A stretch of 41,759 bases of DNA from positions 1 to 41,759 of the forward strand of contig CALWJW010000009.1 of NCBI GenBank assembly GCA_944381095.1, in the 5' to 3' direction. The notes under the pieces are model-generated. The model did no database searches. It worked only from the letters and a program-made list of their open reading frames with translations, and was not told the origin of the DNA. Below are positions 8,577-17,070 of the stretch, one piece after another. Source of the stretch: an uncultured Clostridia bacterium. GTDB lineage: Bacteria > Bacillota > Clostridia > Oscillospirales > CAG-272. Positions within the stretch are counted from its first letter, which is position 1. Each line of letters starts with the position of its first letter. Both the position numbers and the translations under genes were made by a program.

Positions 8577-8605
8577 TTGACAATTGTGTTCGTTTGTGTT
8601 ATAAT
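8577..8605 (+). promoter_or_regulatory. Consensus promoter of citrate synthase
   Basis: TTGACA (8577-8582) and TATAAT (8600-8605) have a 17-base spacer, and TGT directly before the -10 adds an extended -10 element. The leader would be about 40 bases. A perfect-consensus promoter suggests strong, largely constitutive transcription. Confidence 0.9.
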
Positions 8606-8653
8606 TAGTTATGTACTTAACTATTTACAGAATATTCCAGGGAGGATAATATA

Positions 8654-10018
8654 TTGACAAGGCAAAAACTCAGTAGCTTTTCCGCAACTTTAAGCCGTCT
8701 CAGCGAAACCTGCATCGTAAACAACAAAATTGATCCCTCGCTTTACGGCGTTTATGACGTAAAAAGAGGATTAAGGGATCTCGACGGTAAGGGGGTCGTA
8801 ACAGGTCTCACTGAAATTTCAACAATAATTTCATCTAAAAAAGAAAACGGTGTCGACGTCCCGTGTAAAGGCGAACTTTATTACAGAGGAATAAATGTCG
8901 AAGATCTGGTAGCGGGCTTTGAAAGTGAAGACCGGTTCGGTTTTGAAGAGACGGTGTACCTTCTTCTCTTCGGAAAACTGCCGTCGGAAAAGGAGCTTTC
9001 CGAATTCGGAAAAATTCTCGCCGCTTACCGCGGTCTTCCGAGAAATTTCACCAGGGATGTTATTATGAAAGCTCCTAACCGTGACATAATGAACTGTATG
9101 GCGAGAAGTATACTGACTCTGTATTCCTACGACCAGGAAGCAAACGATACGTCGGTGCCCAACGTGCTTAATCAGTGCATTAACCTTATAGCGGATTTTC
9201 CGCTGCTTGCGGTTTATTCTTATCAGGCGTATATGCACTTCGGTCACGGAAAAAGTCTGATCATGCATAATCCGGATCCTAAACTTTCAACAGCCGAAAA
9301 TATTCTGAGACTTCTGAGACCCGATTCCTCATACACCCACCTTGAAGCCAGAATACTCGACCTTGCCCTCGTTCTGCACGCCGAACACGGAGGCGGTAAC
9401 AATTCCACGTTCACAAACCATGTTGTGACTTCCTCCGGAACCGACACCTATTCGGCAATGGCGGCATCGCTCTGCTCACTCAAAGGTCCGAAGCACGGCG
9501 GAGCCAACATCATGGTAAAAAGAATGTTCGACGATATAAAAAAGAATGTGCACGACTGGAAAGACAGAGATGAAATCGCTTCTTATCTCGAAAAAATCCT
9601 CGATAAACAAGCCTTTGACAAATCCGGGCTTATTTACGGAATGGGCCATGCCGTATATTCCATTTCCGACCCGAGGGCTGACATCCTTAAAAAATACACA
9701 CGTCTGCTTTCCGAAGAAAAAGGGAAGAAAAAAGAATTTGCTCTTTACAAGGATGTGGCGGAAGTTGCGGTTGAGCTTATCGGCAGAAAACGTCGTATAT
9801 ACAAGGGGGTAAGCCCCAATATCGACTTTTTCAGCGGTCTGGTATACGAAATGCTCGGTCTTCCGGATGAATTATTCACCCCTCTTTTCGCCATCGCACG
9901 TATCGCAGGCTGGAGCGCTCACCGTATTGAGGAGCTGATAAACGGCAACAAAATAATCCGTCCCGCCTATACCTCGGTGGCGGAAGCAGTCCCGTACATC
10001 AGAATATCAGACAGATAA
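8654..10018 (+). CDS. gltA: Citrate synthase (citrate/2-methylcitrate synthase family)
   Basis: The 454-residue enzyme condenses oxaloacetate with acetyl-CoA to citrate in the cytoplasm, here probably feeding 2-oxoglutarate and glutamate synthesis. It belongs to the longer Bacillota-type family with an extra N-terminal stretch. Visible active-site elements are the His in LHAEHGGGNNST, KGPKHGGAN, the catalytic-His region YGMGHAVYSISDPR, the catalytic Asp in SPNIDFFSG, and the Arg region RIAGWSAHRIEE. The start is TTG at 8654, fixed by GGGAGG at 8640-8645; no better ATG is available. It is monocistronic, with its own promoter and terminator. The window has no aconitase or isocitrate dehydrogenase. 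2-methylcitrate synthase activity cannot be excluded, though no prp genes are nearby. Confidence 0.93.
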   Translation: MTRQKLSSFSATLSRLSETCIVNNKIDPSLYGVYDVKRGLRDLDGKGVVTGLTEISTIISSKKENGVDVPCKGELYYRGINVEDLVAGFESEDRFGFEETVYLLLFGKLPSEKELSEFGKILAAYRGLPRNFTRDVIMKAPNRDIMNCMARSILTLYSYDQEANDTSVPNVLNQCINLIADFPLLAVYSYQAYMHFGHGKSLIMHNPDPKLSTAENILRLLRPDSSYTHLEARILDLALVLHAEHGGGNNSTFTNHVVTSSGTDTYSAMAASLCSLKGPKHGGANIMVKRMFDDIKKNVHDWKDRDEIASYLEKILDKQAFDKSGLIYGMGHAVYSISDPRADILKKYTRLLSEEKGKKKEFALYKDVAEVAVELIGRKRRIYKGVSPNIDFFSGLVYEMLGLPDELFTPLFAIARIAGWSAHRIEELINGNKIIRPAYTSVAEAVPYIRISDR

Positions 10019-10076
10019 CAGCTTCTTTGATCCTTTCTCTTTCGGTTATGTTCAGCTGACAGCCTTGAAACAAATT

Positions 10077-10123
10077 ACTGCCCGATGTCATCCGGTCGGT
10101 CCGGCGGCAACGGGCAGTTTTTT
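10077..10123 (+). terminator. Intrinsic terminator of citrate synthase
   Basis: ACTGCCCG (10077-10084) pairs with CGGGCAGT (10111-10118), with a possible inner GC-rich pairing, and leads into TTTTTT. It lies 58 bases after the citrate synthase stop, at the junction with the converging minus-strand pseudogene. Confidence 0.8.
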
Positions 10124-10126
10124 GTA

Positions 10127-10473
10127 TCATCTCCTGATATTATCCCATGTACTGTAAACGGCTTCGATGTTCTCAGGCCTTGCACCGATCCCGAATTCAC
10201 ACTGAGCTATACAGCCGCCGTCCTGCCAGAGATTTTCATACACACTCTTCACCGCATTTTCTATATCCTTACGGCTTCCGTACGGCAACAGATGCTGACG
10301 GTCTATCTCACCCCAGAATGTTATTTTTCCTCTGAATTCTGACAGATTTTTTGTGCCCATACAGAATATCTGACAGTTGACCGCATCAAGACCGAGTTCG
10401 ATAAGATCGGGAATGATGTCAGTTATGTATCCGTCGCTGTGCATGAATATTTTCTTTTTGCTTCTTTTCGTTT
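10127..10473 (-). pseudogene. 3' remnant of a second uroporphyrinogen-decarboxylase-family gene
   Basis: About 110 codons (from KIFMHSDGYITDIIPDLIEL to the stop at 10127) match the C-terminal third of the intact neighbour: HSDGYI faces HSCGYN, GKITFWGEIDRQHLLPYGSR faces GRVTFWSPLDIQKTLPTGDR. The first two-thirds are missing. The remnant begins immediately after the stop of the intact gene, in another frame, with no ribosome binding site or start of its own. The neighbour's HxC metal-type motif is HSD here. The simplest explanation is a deletion between two tandem paralogues that removed the 5' part of the downstream copy. Confidence 0.75.
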
Positions 10474-11484
10474 TCAGAGGTTTGCAAGAAAAACGTTTCT
10501 TGCGTAGTCTGCCCACTCCTCTTTGACGCCTATGTCCTGATATGTCGGATAGTCTTTCAGAATAAGAGAGCCTTTTCCTTTGAAAGCATTTACCATTCTC
10601 AAAGCTTCACTCTCTATCAGATTTCTGTCGCCTGTGGGGAGCGTCTTTTGAATATCGAGCGGTGACCAGAATGTCACCCTGCCTGCAAATTCCCCTGCCA
10701 TTTTTTCATACCCGTACGCGCCGAGCTGATCGAATTGCAGCACATCGATCCCCGCACCTATAAAGTCATCCATAAACCCGTAATTATATCCGCAGGAATG
10801 AAGTATAAAATGCATTCCGAGGCTGTGAAGCTTTCCGGCTATTGCGGAATATACCGGTTTGAAAAGCTCACGGAAAGACTCCGGACTTATGAAAGTTCTG
10901 TCCTGCGTCCCCCAGTCGTCACACATCATAAGCGCGTCCGCTCCGCACTTTCCGAGATATTCCGCAAGTCTGAGATTTTCTTTGAGTATCATCCCGAGAA
11001 ATTCTTTTACGTTGTCCTTTTCAAGAACGGTGTCTGTCAGCGCATTTGTTATTTTTCTTGTATCCCTTAAAACGGAAAAAACCGCATAAGGGCTCATACC
11101 TATTATGTATTTATCGCTGCTTTTATACTTTTCGGCTTCTTTTTCCCCGAAAAACGTTACGTCAATTTCCGGCAATTTGTAATTTCCGAGCTGTTCCCAG
11201 TCTTCAAGTGCACCTCTGACACACTCACCTTTTGTCAGCCCTCTCAGTCTTCCTATTATATTTCCGAAATTATCGATACGCACTTCCCCGTCAAACCCGC
11301 CGGTCATTTTCAGCAGTTCTTCATGCTGTCCGAAGGAAAAATATTCGCTTTTTACCCCGGTCGGTTTTTTCAGCGAAACCCTTGCATACGCAACGTCGCT
11401 CGGGTGCGGGGAATTGAAAGCGACAGGTATTCTGTCGGCTTTTCCGTGATTTATCACAGCTTTGACTCTTTCTCTTCCGGTCAT
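10474..11484 (-). CDS. Uroporphyrinogen decarboxylase-family protein (MtaA/CmuA-like)
   Basis: The 336-residue protein has the UROD-like TIM-barrel fold. Family landmarks are MTGRERVKAVINHGKADRIPVAF at the N-terminus, CGADALMMCDDWGTQDRTFISPESFRELFKP in the centre, and HFILHSCGYNYGFMDDFIGAGIDVLQFDQ. The H229-x-C231 pair recalls the zinc site of MtaA/CmuA corrinoid methyltransferases, but the further Cys is not obvious. No other haem biosynthesis gene is near, so methyl transfer or an unknown reaction is more likely than haem synthesis. GGAAAGGA precedes the ATG. A promoter lies at 11576-11603, and a truncated paralogue follows. The substrate is unknown. Confidence 0.8.
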   Translation of the reverse strand: MTGRERVKAVINHGKADRIPVAFNSPHPSDVAYARVSLKKPTGVKSEYFSFGQHEELLKMTGGFDGEVRIDNFGNIIGRLRGLTKGECVRGALEDWEQLGNYKLPEIDVTFFGEKEAEKYKSSDKYIIGMSPYAVFSVLRDTRKITNALTDTVLEKDNVKEFLGMILKENLRLAEYLGKCGADALMMCDDWGTQDRTFISPESFRELFKPVYSAIAGKLHSLGMHFILHSCGYNYGFMDDFIGAGIDVLQFDQLGAYGYEKMAGEFAGRVTFWSPLDIQKTLPTGDRNLIESEALRMVNAFKGKGSLILKDYPTYQDIGVKEEWADYARNVFLANL

Positions 11485-11539
11485 AATACAAGTCCTTTCC
11501 GTTGATCTCTTTGAATAGATTTAACTTTTAACACAAAAA

Positions 11540-11574
11540 GGCACAACCGCGGCTTTTATCTCCTTGGTTATGCC
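11540..11574 (-). promoter_or_regulatory. Inverted repeat at the transcription start of the UROD-family gene
   Basis: On the minus strand GGCATAACC (11574-11566) and GGTTGTGCC (11548-11540) can pair over 9 bp with one G-U wobble, leaving a 17-base loop that contains AAGGAGA, followed by TTTTTGTG. It begins 2 bases after the -10 box. It could be a leader terminator or, because its first bases would precede the RNA start, a two-half operator. Position 11604-11809 beyond the promoter shows nothing recognisable. Confidence 0.45.
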
Positions 11575-11575
11575 A

Positions 11576-11603
11576 ATTATAACATATTATCACTTTTTGT
11601 CAA
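11576..11603 (-). promoter_or_regulatory. Promoter of the UROD-family gene
   Basis: On the minus strand TTGACA (complement of 11598-11603) and TATAAT (complement of 11576-11581) are spaced 16 bases, with TGT in front of the -10. The leader to the ATG at 11484 is about 85 bases. Confidence 0.8.
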
Positions 11604-11809
11604 GACTTTAAATAATTCACTTTTCTGTATTTTGCACATGTTCGGCTGATAATTTCTTGCAAAACAAAATCAAAATATATTCACTTACAAGCAGGACAGA
11701 CGTTTCAGAGGAAACCTCACCAAAGCAAATCAAAACCGATAATACGTTTGACCTGCAATAAGACGTACGAATTGCTGAATGCCAATGCAGAGCTACCTTC
11801 TGATATTCA

Positions 11810-13006
11810 TTATCCGAGCAACCTCACAAGTCTTGCGGCACTTTCCTCGGTATCCTCAGGACTTCCGAAGGTGGAAAATCTGAAATACCCCTCTCCGCAT
11901 TTGCCGAATCCTTCACCCGGTGTACCTACGATCTGCGCTTTGCTCAGCAGATAATCAAAGAATTCCCAACTGCCCATATTACCGGGGCACTGCATCCAGA
12001 TGTAGGGAGCGTTTTTTCCTCCCGTATATTTTATGCCCAGTCTATCCAGCGCTTTCATAAGACAGCGGGCATTGTTCTTGTAGACCTTTATATTTTCCTT
12101 TATCTGTCTTTGTCCCTCTTCGGTGAAAACCGCCGCCGCGCCCCTTTGGATGATGTAAGAAACACCGTTCGTCTTGGTCGTACGGTTTCTTACCCACATG
12201 GAATTAAGGTTCATGCCGGCTCTTTCAAGCGTCTTCGGTATAACCGTGTATCCGCAACGGGTTCCGGTAAAGCCGGCTGTTTTTGAAAGAGAGCATATCT
12301 CTATTGCGCATTTTTCCGCACCCTCGATTTCAAAAATGCTGTGCGGTAACGCTTCGTCTTCTATGAAAGCCTCATACGCCGCATCGAAAAGTATGACGGC
12401 GTCGTTCTTTATCGCATATCCGACCCACTCGCTCAGTTTTTCCCTGTCGTAGACTGCCCCGGTCGGGTTGTTCGGAGAGCAGATATATATTATATCGGGT
12501 TTGAGGTTATCCCTATCGGGTATGTCCGACGGCATCGGAAGAAAACCGTTTTCCATTCCGGCGTCCAGCCTTACTATTCTGTTTCCCCAGATTATATTGG
12601 CATCAACATACGCCGGGTACGCCGGCTCCATTATCAGCGCCGTCTTGTCTCTGCCGAGAAGATCGAGAATATCTCCGAGCTCATCGCTTGCACCGCTCGA
12701 TACGAAAACCTCGTCATCGGCTATCAGTATCCCCCTCGATCTGTAATAATCGCCTACCGCTTTCCTGAAAAAATCCGCTCCGCATTCTGGCATGTACCCG
12801 TGGAAAGTCTCCTTTGCCGACTGGTCGTTGACCGCTTTGTGAAGTGCCTTTATTACCTCTTCGCAGAGTGGCAGCGATACGTCACCTATTCCCATACGGT
12901 AAATGTGCACTCCCTCGTTTTGTCTGATAAAAGCATTGACTTTCTGAGAAATATTGTAAAAAAGGTAGCTGTCTTTGAGATTTTTGTAATTTTCATTCGG
13001 TATCAT
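11810..13006 (-). CDS. dapL: LL-diaminopimelate aminotransferase
   Basis: This 398-residue class I/II PLP aminotransferase converts tetrahydrodipicolinate and glutamate to LL-2,6-diaminopimelate in one step, bypassing the acylated DapD/C/E route to lysine and peptidoglycan. Visible are VFVSSGASDELGDI (PLP phosphate region), SPNNPTGAVYDREK, DAAYEAFI, and the Schiff-base lysine K242 in SLSKTAGFTGTRCGY; that last motif is typical of DapL. The ATG overlaps the stop of dapF by 4 bases, and the epimerase next door supports DapL over other aminotransferases. It is the last gene of the long nitrogen/nucleotide unit; no clear terminator is visible after it. Confidence 0.92.
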   Translation of the reverse strand: MIPNENYKNLKDSYLFYNISQKVNAFIRQNEGVHIYRMGIGDVSLPLCEEVIKALHKAVNDQSAKETFHGYMPECGADFFRKAVGDYYRSRGILIADDEVFVSSGASDELGDILDLLGRDKTALIMEPAYPAYVDANIIWGNRIVRLDAGMENGFLPMPSDIPDRDNLKPDIIYICSPNNPTGAVYDREKLSEWVGYAIKNDAVILFDAAYEAFIEDEALPHSIFEIEGAEKCAIEICSLSKTAGFTGTRCGYTVIPKTLERAGMNLNSMWVRNRTTKTNGVSYIIQRGAAAVFTEEGQRQIKENIKVYKNNARCLMKALDRLGIKYTGGKNAPYIWMQCPGNMGSWEFFDYLLSKAQIVGTPGEGFGKCGEGYFRFSTFGSPEDTEESAARLVRLLG

Positions 13007-13791
13007 ATCTCCACCTCACATTCGCAAACCGTTTCCGCCGGACCCGTCATCATTACCGTTTTATCCGGGAGAACTTTTATTCTCAGCACCCCGCCGTCCA
13101 GCACCACCTGTATCTCTTCATCCTCACGGCAAAGTCCTTTTTTTACTGCCGCAGCCGCGGTCGCGCAAGCTCCCGTTCCGCACGCCATAGTGACTCCGCT
13201 TCCTCTTTCCCAGACGCGCATCCTTATCCGGTTTTCTCCGATAATCTGCGCAAATTCGACGTTTACTCCTCCGGGAAACTGCCGGTGCTTTTCAATCTTC
13301 GGACCTATTCCGGTAAGAGGTACGTTTTCGGCGTCCGGGGTAAAAATTACCGCATGAGGATTTCCTACCGACACAGGTATATATTCTACCTTCTGCCCGT
13401 CAACTTCAAGCGTTGATTTTTCTCCCGCCACAGCCTTGCCCATATCGACCGTCACCGAACGTACTTTACTTCCTTTGGCGTCAAGATCCAGCTCCCTGAT
13501 CCCGGAAAGCGTCTCGACAGTCAGATGCTTTTTGTCGGTATATCCCTTATCGTAAACATATTTTCCGACGCACCTTATTCCGTTCCCGCACATCTTGGCT
13601 TCGCTTCCGTCCGCATTGAATATCCTCATTTTAAAATCGGCAATTCCGGACGGCAGAATCAGGATTATACCGTCCGAGCCTATACCGAAATGCCTGTCTG
13701 AAAGTCTTACCGAAAGCTTTTCCGGTTCAGACACCTCTCCGTATATATATAGGTAATCGTTTCCGAGTCCCTGCATTTTTGTAAGATGCAT
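13003..13791 (-). CDS. dapF: Diaminopimelate epimerase
   Basis: The 262-residue enzyme interconverts LL- and meso-diaminopimelate by a two-base mechanism. C68 in MCGNGIRC and C204 in MACGTGACA are the paired catalytic cysteines, and the N-terminal KMQGLGNDYLYI is the family start. An in-frame extension to 13866 exists, but the ATG at 13791, preceded by GGAAAGGA at about 8 bases, gives the normal length. It follows carB by 99 bases and overlaps dapL by 4 bases. A small GC-rich hairpin (13803-13820) lies just before its ribosome binding site and lacks a T-run. Confidence 0.94.
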   Translation of the reverse strand: MHLTKMQGLGNDYLYIYGEVSEPEKLSVRLSDRHFGIGSDGIILILPSGIADFKMRIFNADGSEAKMCGNGIRCVGKYVYDKGYTDKKHLTVETLSGIRELDLDAKGSKVRSVTVDMGKAVAGEKSTLEVDGQKVEYIPVSVGNPHAVIFTPDAENVPLTGIGPKIEKHRQFPGGVNVEFAQIIGENRIRMRVWERGSGVTMACGTGACATAAAAVKKGLCREDEEIQVVLDGGVLRIKVLPDKTVMMTGPAETVCECEVEI

Positions 13792-13890
13792 ATTATTTCC
13801 TTTCCGCCGCAAGTGAATGCGGCACCTGCTGATGCCTGGTTGTCGGCGTATCCGAGACCGTGTCACACATTCGCCGTCACCCGCAATCGC

Positions 13891-16800
13891 TCATTCTCCT
13901 ATTGCCGATACTCCTATCGTAATCTCTTCCAGCACGTCAAGGAGCACTTTTACCGTGTCAAGCGATGTGAACATGGTAACATTGTTCTCGCTTGCACATC
14001 TTCTTATGGCCACTCCATCCTCGTAATGGACGCCTGACAGGATCGCTCTGGTGTTTATTACATAACTGACGTATCCGGCGCGTATCGAATCGAGTATTTC
14101 CGTGCTTCCCTCACTGAGCTTTCTCCTTAGTCTGGTTCTCAGACCGTGCGCTTTCAGGAACTCTGCCGTTCCTACCGTTGCCTCTATGTTGAAGCCCATT
14201 TCATAAAATCTTTTTACCAGAGGAAGCGCCTCTTCCTTGTCTTCGTCGGCAAGCGTAACTATTACGGTGCCGTAATTCTGAAGCTTAATCCCGGAAGCTA
14301 TAAGCGCTTTGTACATTGCTCTGTGCAGCTTGCTGTCATAGCCGATGGCTTCTCCGGTCGACTTCATCTCCGGGGACAGATACGAATCCATTCCGCTCAG
14401 CTTTGAAAAGGAAAACGCCGGCGCCTTTACATACCATTTTTTCTTTTCCTCAGGATACAATACGTTTATTCCCTGCTCCTTCAGGGTTACTCCGAGACAG
14501 ACCTTGGTTGCAATATCAGCTATTTCATATCCGGTAGACTTTGAAAGAAACGGAACTGTCCTTGACGAGCGCGGATTGACTTCGATAATAAACACGTTTT
14601 CGTCCTTGTCAACTATAAACTGTATATTAAACAGTCCCTTGATTCCTATACCCTTTCCGAGCTTAACCGCATAATCAAGTATGGTTTCCTTTACTTTCCG
14701 GCTTATGCTGTAAGGAGGATATACGCTGATTGAGTCGCCGGAATGTATTCCGGTCCTTTCGACAAGCTCCATTATACCCGGAACAAAAACGTCGTTTCCG
14801 TCGCACACTGCGTCGACCTCAACTTCCTTTCCGCAGATGTATTTATCCACCAGAACAGGCTTATCCTTATCTATTTCGACCGCTGTTTTCAGATAGTTTC
14901 TCAGCTCCTTTTCCTTTGACACTATCTGCATTGCTCTTCCCCCGAGCACAAAACTCGGTCTGACAAGTACCGGGTATCCGATTTCTTTTGCCGCTTTTAT
15001 TCCCGACTCGATATCAGTTACTGCCGTTCCCCTCGGCTGCGGGACCGAAAGCTCGGACAGAAGCTTTTCAAATGCGTCCCTGTTTTCCGCCTTTTCTATT
15101 GCCTCGCAGTCGGTACCGATTATCTTTACTCCAAGCTTTGTCAGCGGTTCGGCAAGATTTATAGCTGTCTGTCCTCCGAGAGTTGCTATTACTCCGTCAG
15201 GCTTTTCCAGCATTATCACATTCATAACATCCTCTGTGCAGAGTGGCTCAAAGTAAAGCTTATCTGACGTCGTATAGTCTGTCGAAACCGTTTCGGGGTT
15301 ATTGTTTATTATTATCGCCTGATATCCCGATTCTTTTATCGTTTTGACGGCGTGCACGGCAGAGTAGTCAAACTCCACTCCCTGACCTATTCTTATAGGT
15401 CCGGAGCCGAGCACTATTATCTTTCTGTCCTTTGTCACCCTTGACTCGTTTTCTTCTTCATATGTGGAATAAAAATACGGCACATAGCTTTCAAATTCCG
15501 AGGCGCAGGTGTCTATCATCTTATATACGGGGAAAATGTTTTCCTTTTTTCTCAGCTCAAAAATGTCGCTTTCCTTCATTTCCCACAGATACGCAATCTC
15601 TTTATCGGAAAATCCGGATTTTTTTGCACTTTTAAGGACATTTATGTCACCTTTTGATTTTCTGAGTATTTTCTCAGTATCAACTATTTTCAGGATCTTG
15701 TCGATAAAAAATCTGTCTATTGCGGTGCAATCGGTTATAACGCTGACCGGCGTTCCCCTCCTCAGCATTTCCGCTATGGCGTATATCCTGTCATCCGTGC
15801 CGATCTTTATATAATCTTCAAGTTCGCTGTCTGTATATCCGTCAAATTTGCCGTAATGAATGTGAAATGTTCCCGTTTCAAGCGAACGGATAGCTTTAAG
15901 AAGACTTTCCTCAAAGGTTCTTCCGACGCTCATCACCTCGCCTGTTGCCTTCATCTGGGTTCCGAGTTTGCGGTTGGCGTCAACGAATTTGTCAAACGGG
16001 AATCTCGGCATTTTAGTAACGACGTAATCCGGAGCCGGCTCAAATGCCGCGCAGGTATTTGCAAGTCTTATCTCTTCAAGCGTCATTCCGACGGCTATTT
16101 TTGCCGAGACTCTGGCGATCGGATAACCTGTCGCCTTTGAGGCAAGCGCAGACGACCTGGACACTCTCGGATTTACTTCTATAAGATAATATCTGAATGA
16201 ATTCGGGTCAAGCGCAAACTGTACGTTGCAGCCGCCTTCAATTTTCAGGGCACGGATTATTTTAAGCGCGCTGTTGCGCAGCATATGATATTCTTTGTTG
16301 GTCAGCGTCTGAGAGGGACACACCACTATCGAATCGCCTGTGTGTATTCCGACCGGATCCAGATTTTCCATATTACAAACGGTAATAGCCGTGTCGGTTG
16401 CATCTCTCATCACTTCATATTCTATTTCCTTGAATCCCTTTATGCTCTTTTCGACAAGCACCTGATGCACAGGTGAAAGCGCAAGTGCATTTTTCACGAT
16501 GTCACGCAGCTGTTTTTCGTCGTCGGCAAATCCCCCGCCGGTTCCTCCGAGGGTAAAAGCAGGTCTGAGAACGACCGGATATCCGATTTCCTCGGCTATC
16601 TCCACGCCCTCCTCTATGCTTCCGGCAACTTTACTCGAAAGCACCGGTTCACCGAGGCTTAAACAAAGCTCCTTGAACAGCTCCCTGTCCTCGGCTTTTT
16701 CTATACTTTCACTGCACGTTCCCAAAAGCTCTGTGCGGCATTCCCTGAGCACACCTTTCTTTTCCAGCTGCATTGCCAGATTAAGTCCCGTCTGACCTCC

Positions 16801-17070
16801 TATTCCCGGAAGTATGGCGCACGGTCTTTCTTTTCTGACTATTTTCGCCATATATTCAAGCGTAAGAGGCTCCATATATACCTTGTCAGCCACGTATCTG
16901 TCCGTCATTATCGTTGCGGGATTTGAGTTGCAAAGTATTACCTCGTATCCCTCTTCTTTGAGCGCAAGGCACGCCTGAGTTCCCGCGTAGTCAAATTCCG
17001 CCGCCTGACCTATCACTATCGGTCCGGAACCTATTACAAGTATTTTTTTCAGATCAGTTCTCTTCGGCAT
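13891..17070 (-). CDS. carB: Carbamoyl-phosphate synthase large subunit
   Basis: The 1059-residue large subunit makes carbamoyl phosphate from bicarbonate, ATP and ammonia tunnelled from CarA, for pyrimidines and arginine. It has two homologous ATP-grasp halves, each opening with a nucleotide-fold motif (VIGSGPIVIGQAAEFDYAG near 12; VLGSGPIRIGQGVEFDYS near 555) and each with an LGG-type loop (RPAFTLGGTGGGF; RPSFVLGGRAMQIV). The last 130 residues form the regulatory MGS-like domain. The start is fixed by GGAGG 9 bases upstream, within carA, and the genes overlap by 17 bases. The length is normal for the family. Confidence 0.97.
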   Translation of the reverse strand: MPKRTDLKKILVIGSGPIVIGQAAEFDYAGTQACLALKEEGYEVILCNSNPATIMTDRYVADKVYMEPLTLEYMAKIVRKERPCAILPGIGGQTGLNLAMQLEKKGVLRECRTELLGTCSESIEKAEDRELFKELCLSLGEPVLSSKVAGSIEEGVEIAEEIGYPVVLRPAFTLGGTGGGFADDEKQLRDIVKNALALSPVHQVLVEKSIKGFKEIEYEVMRDATDTAITVCNMENLDPVGIHTGDSIVVCPSQTLTNKEYHMLRNSALKIIRALKIEGGCNVQFALDPNSFRYYLIEVNPRVSRSSALASKATGYPIARVSAKIAVGMTLEEIRLANTCAAFEPAPDYVVTKMPRFPFDKFVDANRKLGTQMKATGEVMSVGRTFEESLLKAIRSLETGTFHIHYGKFDGYTDSELEDYIKIGTDDRIYAIAEMLRRGTPVSVITDCTAIDRFFIDKILKIVDTEKILRKSKGDINVLKSAKKSGFSDKEIAYLWEMKESDIFELRKKENIFPVYKMIDTCASEFESYVPYFYSTYEEENESRVTKDRKIIVLGSGPIRIGQGVEFDYSAVHAVKTIKESGYQAIIINNNPETVSTDYTTSDKLYFEPLCTEDVMNVIMLEKPDGVIATLGGQTAINLAEPLTKLGVKIIGTDCEAIEKAENRDAFEKLLSELSVPQPRGTAVTDIESGIKAAKEIGYPVLVRPSFVLGGRAMQIVSKEKELRNYLKTAVEIDKDKPVLVDKYICGKEVEVDAVCDGNDVFVPGIMELVERTGIHSGDSISVYPPYSISRKVKETILDYAVKLGKGIGIKGLFNIQFIVDKDENVFIIEVNPRSSRTVPFLSKSTGYEIADIATKVCLGVTLKEQGINVLYPEEKKKWYVKAPAFSFSKLSGMDSYLSPEMKSTGEAIGYDSKLHRAMYKALIASGIKLQNYGTVIVTLADEDKEEALPLVKRFYEMGFNIEATVGTAEFLKAHGLRTRLRRKLSEGSTEILDSIRAGYVSYVINTRAILSGVHYEDGVAIRRCASENNVTMFTSLDTVKVLLDVLEEITIGVSAIGE

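Noticed and set aside
10127..10516. Open frame of 129 codons as an independent small protein
   Set aside because: It has no ribosome binding site or plausible start, its first codons overlap the neighbour's end, and its content is the C-terminal third of a UROD-family protein; called a pseudogene.
13801..13820. GC-rich hairpin before dapF as a terminator
   Set aside because: The stem is only 6 bp and no T-run follows on the minus strand.
13792..13866. N-terminal extension of dapF
   Set aside because: It adds 25 basic residues before the conserved KMQGLGNDY start; the internal ATG has the ribosome binding site.
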